Source: UMGS75 sp051872775 (GTDB lineage: Bacteria; Bacillota_I; Bacilli_A; ML615J-28; CAG-313). Taken from it: DNA of 13,834 nt. The notes under the pieces are model-generated. The model saw nothing but the letters and a program-made list of their open reading frames with translations, did not search any database and was not told where the DNA came from. Below are positions 8,500 through 13,834 of this stretch, piece after piece (within the stretch, counting starts at the first letter, position 1; each line of letters opens with the position of its first letter). The position numbers and the translations under genes were made by a program. Location of the stretch: positions 1 through 13,834 of the forward strand of contig JBJEEE010000038.1 of assembly GCA_051872775.1 (NCBI GenBank), read 5' to 3'.

Positions 8500-9140
8500 G
8501 GTAACCTCCAAAAATCATATGGTAAGTCTAAGTATTTGCATGTTCTAGAAAATATCTTACTGCCAAAAAATCCTTGATATGCACTTAAAGGGGAAGGATG
8601 TGGAGCCTCAATAATTAAGTGATTAGGATTATTCAAAAACTGTTTGATTGTTCTCGCTTGATTACCTAACAATATAAATACTAATTTCCTAGGTATAAGA
8701 TTTAATTTTCTTATAACTGCTTCGGTAAATATTTCCCATCCCATATCTTTATGCGATAGTGATTTACCAGATTCGACTGTTAAAATTCTATTTAGTAATA
8801 ATACTCCATTTTTAGCCCAAGGTGTAAGATCACCTGAAGATGGATATGGTAAATGTAAATCATCGACTAATTCTTTAAATATGTTTTGTAAACTTTTTGG
8901 CAATTTAATACCTTTATTAACCGAAAAAGCAAGTCCATTTGCAAATCCTGGTGTTTGGTATGGATCTTGACCAATAATCACAACTTTTACATCATCTATT
9001 GGGGTAAGAAGTAAAGCTTGATAGATATGATCATATGGCGGAAAGATGATTTTTTCTTGATAGAGTGTCTTTATATTTTGATTTAACTTTGAAAAATAAG
9101 GCTTTTTCATTTCTTCGATCATCAATTCTTTCCATTCCAT
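8496..9140 (-). CDS. ung: Uracil-DNA glycosylase, family 1
   Basis: UNG (214 aa) excises uracil from DNA to start base excision repair. Motif 1 is GQDPYQ (57-62) with catalytic Asp59. The downstream block ANGLAFSVNKGIKLPKSLQN (67-86) matches the family. NGVLLLN (111-117) supplies the uracil-binding Asn, and the DNA-intercalation motif is HPSPLSA (181-187) with catalytic His181. The usual GQDPYH has Gln (CAA) in place of its final His, a mild oddity. The gene ends FWRLP then TGA, at the expected family C-terminus, which shows that TGA is a stop codon in this genome. An AGGTGA site precedes the ATG. It opens the transcription unit ung-folT-gpmI-eno, separated from sigG by a terminator and its own promoter. 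Confidence 0.97.
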   Translation of the reverse strand: MEWKELMIEEMKKPYFSKLNQNIKTLYQEKIIFPPYDHIYQALLLTPIDDVKVVIIGQDPYQTPGFANGLAFSVNKGIKLPKSLQNIFKELVDDLHLPYPSSGDLTPWAKNGVLLLNRILTVESGKSLSHKDMGWEIFTEAVIRKLNLIPRKLVFILLGNQARTIKQFLNNPNHLIIEAPHPSPLSAYQGFFGSKIFSRTCKYLDLPYDFWRLP

Positions 9141-9164
9141 TTTGTCACCTTCTTACTCTTATTT

Positions 9165-9175
9165 ATTATACCACA
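9165..9175 (-). promoter_or_regulatory. Extended -10 promoter of the ung-folT-gpmI-eno unit
   Basis: TGTGGTATAAT on the minus strand contains a perfect -10 with the TGn extension, 24 nt before the ung ATG and directly after the sigG terminator. The -35 region is only a T-run. The same 11-mer occurs in the promoter-like sequence at the edge of the RHS remnant. Confidence 0.65.
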
Positions 9176-9186
9176 AAATATGGAAT

Positions 9187-9224
9187 AAAAAAAGAAAAAT
9201 ACCATATCAAAATTAATATGGTAT
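9187..9224 (-). terminator. Rho-independent terminator after sigG
   Basis: A perfect 9-bp stem, ATACCATAT (9199-9207) with ATATGGTAT (9216-9224), has an 8-nt loop. On the minus strand TTTTTCTTTTTTT follows (down to 9187). It begins 2 nt past the sigG stop codon and ends the sporulation cluster. Confidence 0.85.
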
Positions 9225-9225
9225 C

Positions 9226-9993
9226 CTATTGGTTAAAAATAATCTTTAATGCACTTTTTTCTAATCTTGACACTTGAGCTTGGGAAATTCCCATTTCTTC
9301 AGCAATTTCCATTTGCGTTTTATTTTCATAATAACGATTGTAAATTATACTGCGTAACCTACTATTAAGTCTTGCTATTCCTTCTTCTATAATCATTTTA
9401 TTTAATCTTTTCTCTTCACTGTTAGTATCATCTGGAATTTGATCCATTAGATATATTTCATCATCACCATTATTAAAAATAGTTGTATAGATAGATATTG
9501 GTTCTTGAATTGCTTCAAGCGCCATGATTACATCTATTGTTTCAAGATTTAGTTCTTTCGCAATTTCTTCAATTGTCGGTTCTTTAGAATTAGCCATTAA
9601 ATATTTTTCTTTAAATTGAAGTGCTTTGTAAGCTATATCCTTTAAAGACCTTGTTACTCGTATTTTGGAGTTATCACGCAAGTATCGTTTTATCTCTCCA
9701 ATTATCATCGGAACCGCATAAGTAGAAAACTTTACACCATGTGAAAAATCGAAATTATCAATAGCTTTTAGTAGACCCATTGCGCCTACTTGAAATAAAT
9801 CATCTAAGTTTTCACCTCGATTATTAAATTTCTTAATAACACTTAATATTAGTTTTAAATTCCCTTCAACAACTAAATCTCTTGCCTCTTTATCTCCAGC
9901 TTGACTTTTTTTAATCAATTCTAATGCTTCATCTGAAGGTAGCACTTTTAATTCTGATGTGTTTACACCAGTTATTTCAACTTTATTACGCAT
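9226..9993 (-). CDS. sigG: RNA polymerase sporulation sigma factor SigG (forespore)
   Basis: SigG (255 aa) directs late forespore gene expression after engulfment. The N-terminus MRNKVEITGVNTSELKVLPS closely follows the SigG-specific RNKVEICGVNTSKLPVL type, which separates it from SigF. Region 2 spans about 36-107, with the core-binding DDLFQVGAMGLLKAIDNFD (64-82) and the -10-recognition segment KFSTYAVPMIIGEIKRYLRD (88-107). Region 3 is about 115-165. Region 4 holds the helix-turn-helix TQMEIAEEMGISQAQVSRLE (226-245). TAGGAGG precedes the ATG. It follows sigE after 155 nt, in the spoIIGA-sigE-sigG order known from Bacillus and Clostridium. In those species sigG is read both by readthrough and from a SigF-type promoter. 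Confidence 0.95.
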   Translation of the reverse strand: MRNKVEITGVNTSELKVLPSDEALELIKKSQAGDKEARDLVVEGNLKLILSVIKKFNNRGENLDDLFQVGAMGLLKAIDNFDFSHGVKFSTYAVPMIIGEIKRYLRDNSKIRVTRSLKDIAYKALQFKEKYLMANSKEPTIEEIAKELNLETIDVIMALEAIQEPISIYTTIFNNGDDEIYLMDQIPDDTNSEEKRLNKMIIEEGIARLNSRLRSIIYNRYYENKTQMEIAEEMGISQAQVSRLEKSALKIIFNQ

Positions 9994-10067
9994 ATTTACA
10001 TCCTCCTACTTTAATTATCGGTATAAATATGCATAATTATTCATTGGATTATAAATAATTAAAAAAA

Positions 10068-10096
10068 TGTATATTTTATAATAAAATAAATGTCAA
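10068..10096 (-). promoter_or_regulatory. Candidate vegetative-type promoter upstream of sigG
   Basis: TTGACA (10091-10096) and TATACA (10068-10073) on the minus strand are exactly 17 bp apart, a near-consensus SigA promoter 75 nt before the sigG ATG. On the opposite strand the -35 reads ATGTCAAAA, resembling a Spo0A box, and a second TTTGTCAAAG starts 30 nt along at 10119. In B. subtilis sigG uses a SigF promoter, so a SigA-type promoter here is unexpected and needs mapping. Confidence 0.4.
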
Positions 10097-10148
10097 AACA
10101 ATTAGTACAAGATCAACATTTGTCAAAGGAATATGATTACTGTATAAA

Positions 10149-10856
10149 TTAAGCAATCTTAATACGATTTTCTATATCTTGGCGCATTTTTTCAATTATT
10201 CGCTTTTCAAGTCTTGATATATATGATTGAGAGATTCCTAGTGCTTCCGCAACTTCTTTTTGGGTCATTACTTCATGGTCATATAAACCAAATCTCATTA
10301 CCATTATTTCTTTTTCACGAGGACTTAGTTTATTTAATGCGTAATACAAATTATCAATATCTTCTTCTGCTGATAGTTTAGATAATGCAAGTGGTTCTTC
10401 GGAACCAAGTATATCTGCTAAAATCATTTCATTACCTTCGTTATCAACACTTAACACTTCATCTAAAGAATACTCATTACGCGATTTCTGCGTTTTTCGC
10501 AAATACATTAAGATTTCGTTTTCAATACACCTTGATGCGTAAGTTGCAAGTTTAATGTTTTTTTCCATCTTAAAGGTTTGCACTCCTTTAATTAATCCCA
10601 TTGATCCAATACTTATTAGATCTTCTATGTTAATCTTGGTTGATTCAAACTTTTTCGCAATAAACACGACTAGTCTTAAATTATGAACAATTAAAGTGTT
10701 ACGCGCATCAATATCCCCACTTTTACTCTTTTTTAGAAGTTCTAGTTCCTTTTCTTCTTCAAGTGGTGGTGGTAAGATATTATTGCTATTTATATATAAA
10801 CAATTTTTATTAGATTTAAATAATTTATCAAATAATTTAAAAATTAGTTTTATCAT
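10149..10856 (-). CDS. sigE: RNA polymerase sporulation sigma factor SigE (mother cell), pro-form
   Basis: SigE (235 aa) drives the early mother-cell programme. The protein starts with a hydrophobic/basic pro-sequence of about 22 residues, then LYINSNNILPPPL (20-32), which aligns with the cleavage region YYIGGSEALPPPL of B. subtilis pro-SigE. Cleavage by SpoIIGA is therefore expected near residues 22-24. Region 2 contains NIEDLISIGSMGLIKGVQTF (76-95) and the SigE-typical KLATYASRCIENEILMYLRK (102-121). Region 4 carries TQKEVAEALGISQSYISRLE (198-217). GGAGG lies upstream of the ATG. It overlaps the end of spoIIGA by 20 nt, coupling protease and substrate. The pro-sequence is slightly shorter than the 27 residues of B. 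subtilis. Confidence 0.95.
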   Translation of the reverse strand: MIKLIFKLFDKLFKSNKNCLYINSNNILPPPLEEEKELELLKKSKSGDIDARNTLIVHNLRLVVFIAKKFESTKINIEDLISIGSMGLIKGVQTFKMEKNIKLATYASRCIENEILMYLRKTQKSRNEYSLDEVLSVDNEGNEMILADILGSEEPLALSKLSAEEDIDNLYYALNKLSPREKEIMVMRFGLYDHEVMTQKEVAEALGISQSYISRLEKRIIEKMRQDIENRIKIA

Positions 10857-11556
10857 TTGTTCCCTCCAAACAATCTCGATTTAAAATTACATCATAATTA
10901 ATCATACTATTAAAAATATAATAAACAATTTCTGATGTATTATTTATATAAAGGGGTGGACCTTCATACACATTTTCGATAGTACAGCTATTTATCCCTT
11001 TAAGTTCAATCTCACCTAATTTAATAAATGATTTATCAAGTTTATACTTATCCTTAATAAAAACAACTGGTATTCCCTTATAGTAAGTAAGATTGCCTGT
11101 ATCAAGATATGCATTTAACTTTAATTCCCCTATTTTTACTTTATATGTGAAAATATTATCATTAATGGCTACATTTTGATAGCTTTCAATTATACGTATT
11201 AGTAATACAAATAATAAAGCTAAAAATAACATAAAAATATTTTTTATTTTAAAAATAGTTATTGTACCAATAAACGCAATGTTTAACAAATAAAATGAAA
11301 CAATCTTTAGAATTAATTCTTTATAGTTCTTATAAGGATATGCAATTATAACAATCAATATTCCCACAAAATATCGAAGTATCATCACTTTTTTTAAGGG
11401 AAATAAAAAAAGAAACAACGAGCCAATGCTAAAAATAATAGCAAGTATAAATCTTGCTTTTAATACTTTATCTTTATATATTATTGCAATTACTTTTAAT
11501 ATGGCATAGTCAACTAAAATCATTGATAGAATAACAATATCTATATATACTATCAT
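10837..11556 (-). CDS. spoIIGA: Sporulation sigma-E factor processing peptidase SpoIIGA
   Basis: SpoIIGA is a membrane aspartic protease that sits in the sporulation septum and cleaves pro-SigE. The protein has about five hydrophobic segments in its first ~125 residues, then a cytoplasmic domain with LDTGN (151-155), the family's Asp-[Ser/Thr]-Gly-Asn active site (DSGN in B. subtilis). I chose the ATG at 11556 (MIVYIDIVIL, 239 aa): GGTGG lies 5 nt upstream and the peptide matches the family start. An in-frame ATG at 11568 lacks a ribosome binding site. The protein is clearly shorter than the roughly 300-residue family norm, with a trimmed protease domain. Its place directly before sigE makes the call firm despite weak sequence conservation. 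Confidence 0.9.
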   Translation of the reverse strand: MIVYIDIVILSMILVDYAILKVIAIIYKDKVLKARFILAIIFSIGSLFLFLFPLKKVMILRYFVGILIVIIAYPYKNYKELILKIVSFYLLNIAFIGTITIFKIKNIFMLFLALLFVLLIRIIESYQNVAINDNIFTYKVKIGELKLNAYLDTGNLTYYKGIPVVFIKDKYKLDKSFIKLGEIELKGINSCTIENVYEGPPLYINNTSEIVYYIFNSMINYDVILNRDCLEGTNDKTNF

Positions 11557-11572
11557 TTTAACCACCATAAAT

Positions 11573-11610
11573 ATTATATATTAATGATGGATAAGTAATT
11601 TGTCAAAAAA
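11573..11610 (-). promoter_or_regulatory. spoIIG-type promoter with 22-bp spacer and overlapping Spo0A-box-like site
   Basis: On the minus strand TTGACA (11601-11606) and TATAAT (11573-11578) are both perfect consensus hexamers but 22 bp apart. That is too far for ordinary SigA use, yet it is the known spacing of the B. subtilis spoIIG promoter, which needs phosphorylated Spo0A. On the opposite strand the -35 is covered by TTTGTCAAAA (11599-11608), one mismatch from the 0A box TTTGTCGAAA. The -10 ends 16 nt before the spoIIGA start codon, so the leader would be very short. Confidence 0.7.
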
Positions 11611-12430
11611 AATATGTTGACTAAATAAAAAGTTATACATAATACGCTAAATATATTTCCCATTGTTCCTTTATAACCAAACATCTAACTTTCTAAATAA
11701 TGTAAGCAAATAATAAGTCTTAGCTATTTTTTATGAGAATACTTCACCTATAAAAAATTATTATTTGCATTCACTACCAACATAATTTCATTATTATATT
11801 TATATATCTTGACTTAAACTTCATATCTTGCAATATCGTCATTATTATCTTCAAATAGTTAATTCTTTTTTTCTATTAGCGCATTTTTTATAATGCTTTA
11901 TGAAACACACATGTTATAATCTTAAATGTATGCATAAGGTAAGCCAGAATTCACCGTTTTTAAGAACAAACATAAAGTTATAAAAACAGATATATCCGTT
12001 AAAGTATTTATAACATCCCTTTTCACGCTCTGGTCTCTCTTTTTTACAAAAAAATTATCATTTATCTTGATTATTAATAGTTAGCCTCCTGTAAAATAAA
12101 ACACAGAACTAGACATCTATATTTTATCATATTATTTTTTTTTGCTCATATTTTAATATTTCTATGAGCATATCTTTTATTATTTATTTTAAATGATCAT
12201 CGTTTCTATTTACTTCAAACACAATATAAGTAACATCGTTTATTTTAATTTAAATAACTTTTTTTACTCATAAAATTCCTCCTTCAATAGTAATGGACAT
12301 TTAACTATTAAAGTGTCGGGGCCAAAATTAAAAAAGTTATAAAAGTATTAAAAATTGTGCACAGGATAAATCGCGCTTCACTCTGCTTCACACGTCAGCA
12401 TTTAGTAACTAGGATACCTAGCTTACATAC
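11579..12430. other. Intergenic stretch of about 850 bp without an intact gene
   Basis: Very AT-rich. At its left edge lies the spoIIGA promoter. It holds a long inverted repeat (11701-11773), listed separately. On the minus strand two short broken frames follow ribosome-binding-like sites. One starts at ATG 12271, 6 nt after a perfect AAGGAGG, and is stopped after MSKKSYLN. The other is an open run of 52 codons without ATG (12080-11925), 4 nt after GGAGG, that includes VKKRDQSVKRDVINTL. These may be relics of lost genes, possibly mobile. Around 12350-12420 the base composition is less AT-rich. No tRNA, rRNA, CRISPR or riboswitch pattern was seen. Confidence 0.6.
11701..11773. repeat. Long imperfect inverted repeat, AT-rich
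   Basis: The outer arms (11701-11716 and 11758-11773) match at 14 of 16 positions, with a perfect 11-bp core GCAAATAATAA/TTATTATTTGC. Inside them a second perfect 9-bp pair, ATTTTTTAT (11726-11734) with ATAAAAAAT (11750-11758), shares one base with the right outer arm. The transcript could fold into a long hairpin, or the arms may be ends of a tiny decayed element. No gene is close enough for it to be an obvious terminator. Confidence 0.55.
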
Positions 12431-12468
12431 AAAAAACCACTTTATTGGTGTTACCCAATAAAGTGGTT
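12431..12468 (-). terminator. Strong Rho-independent terminator after the candidate immunity gene
   Basis: A perfect 14-bp stem, AACCACTTTATTGG (12435-12448) with CCAATAAAGTGGTT (12455-12468), has a 6-nt loop. On the minus strand the stem ends in a run of six T (12436-12431). It lies 20 nt past the stop codon of the 153-aa gene and closes the RHS module. Confidence 0.9.
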
Positions 12469-12487
12469 AGTGTCTTAATTCTATGTT

Positions 12488-12949
12488 TTATTTATTATTT
12501 AATAATTTCATTATTTTTTTGATTTGCCTTTTAGAAAATAATCCAACATAAATATATTTAACATAATAATTTCCAAAATCAATTAATATAGCTTTGCTTT
12601 TATTAAATTGCTTAAAGTATTTTTGTACTTCTTCTTTTCCGACTAATTCAATTTTTCTAATATTAGATATACTTTCGCACCATCCATCATTATTAGTTCC
12701 ATCCATTATATTATTTTCAATAATTCCATTTTTTATAATTAATTTGAAAAATCGAGGAGTTATTAAGGCAAAAAATTCAAATAGTACTCCGAACCCCATT
12801 GGAATAAAAACGAAATGAAATGGAACGATTGAATTGCCAAGTGTTAATAAATAGAAAGCTAAGAATCCAATTAAATAAAAGCATATTGGAAAAATTAATA
12901 TACAGATAAGACTTAAAATAATAATAAATTTAACTGGTATTATTTTCAT
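12488..12949 (-). CDS. Small membrane protein, candidate immunity protein of the RHS toxin tip
   Basis: This 153-aa protein matches no family I can name. It has two hydrophobic N-terminal segments (about 8-38 and 43-64, the second followed by a basic stretch), then a soluble part of about 85 residues that may form strands and ends in a basic helix (FSKRQIKKIMKLLNNK). This layout resembles small two-TM proteins with a PH-like domain; that is an impression only. AGGAGG lies 6 nt before the ATG. The start is 14 nt downstream of the RHS toxin stop codon on the same strand, and a strong terminator follows. A small intact gene directly after a variable RHS C-terminus is the usual position of the cognate immunity gene. 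A membrane location would suit a toxin ending in a membrane-type segment. The function is inferred from context. Confidence 0.6.
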   Translation of the reverse strand: MKIIPVKFIIILSLICILIFPICFYLIGFLAFYLLTLGNSIVPFHFVFIPMGFGVLFEFFALITPRFFKLIIKNGIIENNIMDGTNNDGWCESISNIRKIELVGKEEVQKYFKQFNKSKAILIDFGNYYVKYIYVGLFSKRQIKKIMKLLNNK

Positions 12950-12963
12950 ATTTTTCCTCCTAA

Positions 12964-13284
12964 TTAATCAAACCATCCTACTACCCAATCAATAATCACA
13001 TCGCCGAATTCATCAACAACCCATCCAACGACTGCTCCAGCAACTGCGCCGATAGCAAATCCTACCGGACCAGCGGCTAAACCTAAAGATGCACCTAATT
13101 TTGCTCCGGCCCATGTTCCAACAGCTGTAGCCACGCCTGTAGACACTTTATAGACTAGTATGTTTTTCCCTGCAGTCAAGCCAACATTAAGTGTTCATTG
13201 ACCAAAAGAATGACCATTTTGATAACAATAGTATCCAGTTTCTATGACATCTAAAGCCATTAGGCCAAAACCAATGCCTTTAAA
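12964..13284 (-). pseudogene. 3' part of the RHS C-terminal toxin domain, glycine-rich membrane-type segment
   Basis: Downstream of the frameshift the RHS reading continues in another frame: IFKGIGFGLMALDVIETGYY, then CYQNGHSFGQ, then an in-frame TGA at 13195-13197, and then in the same frame TLNVGLTAGKNILVYKVSTG and on to TAA at 12964. The last 50 residues alternate Gly/Ala with hydrophobic residues (WAGAKLGASLGLAAGPVGFA, then IGAVAGAVVGW), a glycine-zipper pattern typical of membrane-inserting peptides, and end in WVVGWFD. A 71-codon frame from TTG 13179 exists but has no ribosome binding site. I read it as the tail of one broken gene, not as an independent peptide gene. The toxic activity, possibly pore formation, is inferred only from composition. 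Confidence 0.65.
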
Positions 13285-13795
13285 TATTTTTTGCACTTGT
13301 TGAAGGTAAATTATCCAAAGCAGTATATCCATTAATTCCGTAAGCATAATAATGAAAATCTAAAAATGCACGTCCATTTTTAGTCAATCCCCAAGCGATT
13401 CTTGATCCAGCCTCGCCTAATGAAGTAAAAATATCTTTAGTCAAATCTAAAGCATTGAATTGAGGACAATTCAAGCCAGCAAAAATGTTGAATGAATTTG
13501 AATGACCAGGATTATTACCTAGGTTAAATAATCCACCTAATGCTAATGAATTAACCATTCCTCTACTAGTGCCAAAACCAACATTATAACTACTATACGC
13601 AATACTAATTGGATTATTATTCGCATAACTATATAAGTTAAGCCCATTAATACTTGATGGATTTAAACTAGATACATCTGCTGGTTGGATGAATCTTCCT
13701 AGTTCCGGGCTATAATAGCGAGAGATTACAAGAAAGAGGTTAGTTTCGACGTCATAATCTTGATTATCCTTGTGGATATTTATTTCATATAATGA
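13280..13795 (-). pseudogene. RHS repeat-associated core fragment and start of its variable C-terminus, 5'-truncated
   Basis: The translated frame carries the RHS core signature: DYDVETNLFLVISRYYSPEL, then GRFIQPADVSSLNPSSINGL and NLYSYANNNPISIA. RYYSPELGRF lies at 13691-13720. In RHS/polymorphic toxins this core ends the protein shell, and the following sequence is a swappable toxin tip, here beginning after NNNPISIAYSS. Upstream of the DYDVETN region the frame meets TAA at 13796-13798, and no in-frame ATG precedes 13558, so the large N-terminal part is absent from this frame. At 13282-13280 it ends in TAA because of an extra A in a run of six (13287-13292). With five A the frame would read ...LPSTSAKIFKGIGFG and join the downstream part. 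It is a displaced RHS tail, probably an orphan cassette. Confidence 0.8.
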
Positions 13796-13823
13796 TTATA
13801 CCACATTTTTTATATTAATACAA
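13795..13823 (-). promoter_or_regulatory. Promoter-like sequence at the 5' edge of the RHS fragment
   Basis: TTGTAT (13818-13823) and TATAAT (13795-13800) on the minus strand are 17 bp apart, and the -10 is preceded by TGTGG, giving a TGn extension. The hexamer overlaps the stop codon that bounds the RHS frame. It could drive the RHS remnant and the immunity-like gene. In such AT-rich DNA a chance match is possible, and the window ends 11 nt upstream. Confidence 0.4.
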
Positions 13824-13834
13824 AATTAATCAAC

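Noticed and set aside
8500..8511. Earlier TTG start for the FolT-like gene
   Set aside because: The TTG begins just before the GGAGG ribosome binding site that serves the ATG at 8499, so initiation there is implausible.
11557..11568. Earlier ATG start for spoIIGA
   Set aside because: No ribosome binding site precedes it, while the ATG at 11556 has GGTGG at 5 nt and gives the family-like N-terminus.
12964..13179. An independent 71-aa glycine-rich bacteriocin-like gene
   Set aside because: It would start at TTG without a ribosome binding site, and the coding frame clearly continues upstream through the TGA into the RHS toxin sequence. It is better read as the broken tail of that gene.
13195..13197. 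TGA inside the RHS toxin frame read as Trp (mollicute code)
   Set aside because: ung ends in TGA at the normal family C-terminus and overlaps the next start as ATGA, and Trp codons in the core genes are TGG. The genome therefore uses TGA as a stop.
1..13834. CRISPR array, tRNA or rRNA genes, riboswitch
   Set aside because: No regularly spaced direct repeats, no cloverleaf with T-loop GTTCGAATC-like signature and no conserved riboswitch core were seen on either strand by eye; a covariance-model search would be the decisive test.

Overview
The window is AT-rich DNA from a low-GC, endospore-forming Firmicute, most likely of the Bacilli/Erysipelotrichia side of the phylum. The evidence is the spoIIGA-sigE-sigG sporulation cluster, strong AGGAGG-type ribosome binding sites, Firmicute-type Lgt, RsgA and RlmN, and an RHS fragment of a style common in gut Firmicutes. 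The code is the standard bacterial one: ung ends naturally in TGA and Trp residues use TGG. A species cannot be named from this sequence alone.

Layout, left to right. (1) 1-3912, minus strand: a tightly packed translation/ribosome operon read as an unknown 222-aa gene, then rsmB, rlmN, rsgA and the first codons of rpe. Its genes overlap (TAATG twice, then 8 nt) or lie 5 nt apart. (2) 4075-4968, plus strand: lgt, alone, with its own extended -10 promoter. It converges on eno across a bidirectional terminator. (3) 5014-9140, minus strand: ung, an ECF transporter S component (FolT-like), gpmI and eno. A promoter with an extended -10 precedes ung and a hairpin terminator follows eno, so DNA repair, vitamin uptake and two consecutive lower-glycolysis enzymes share a transcription unit. 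(4) 9226-11556, minus strand: spoIIGA, sigE, sigG, the classical order. SpoIIGA is the membrane protease that activates pro-SigE in the mother cell, and SigG runs the late forespore programme. The promoter before spoIIGA has consensus -35 and -10 hexamers 22 bp apart, with a Spo0A-box-like sequence over the -35, the same unusual layout as the Bacillus subtilis spoIIG promoter. (5) 11579-12430: about 850 bp with no intact gene, holding a long AT-rich inverted repeat and possible relics. (6) 12431-13800, minus strand: an accessory toxin module. It holds the tail of an RHS protein with a variable C-terminal domain ending in a glycine-rich membrane-type segment, then a small two-TM gene 14 nt downstream that looks like its immunity gene, then a strong terminator. 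The RHS reading frame is broken by a stop at its 5' edge, by one extra A in a run of six, and by an in-frame TGA.

Most of the window is ordinary core genome. The parts worth a second look are the spoIIG-type promoter with its repeated TGTCAAA motifs, and the decayed RHS toxin tip beside an intact candidate immunity gene.
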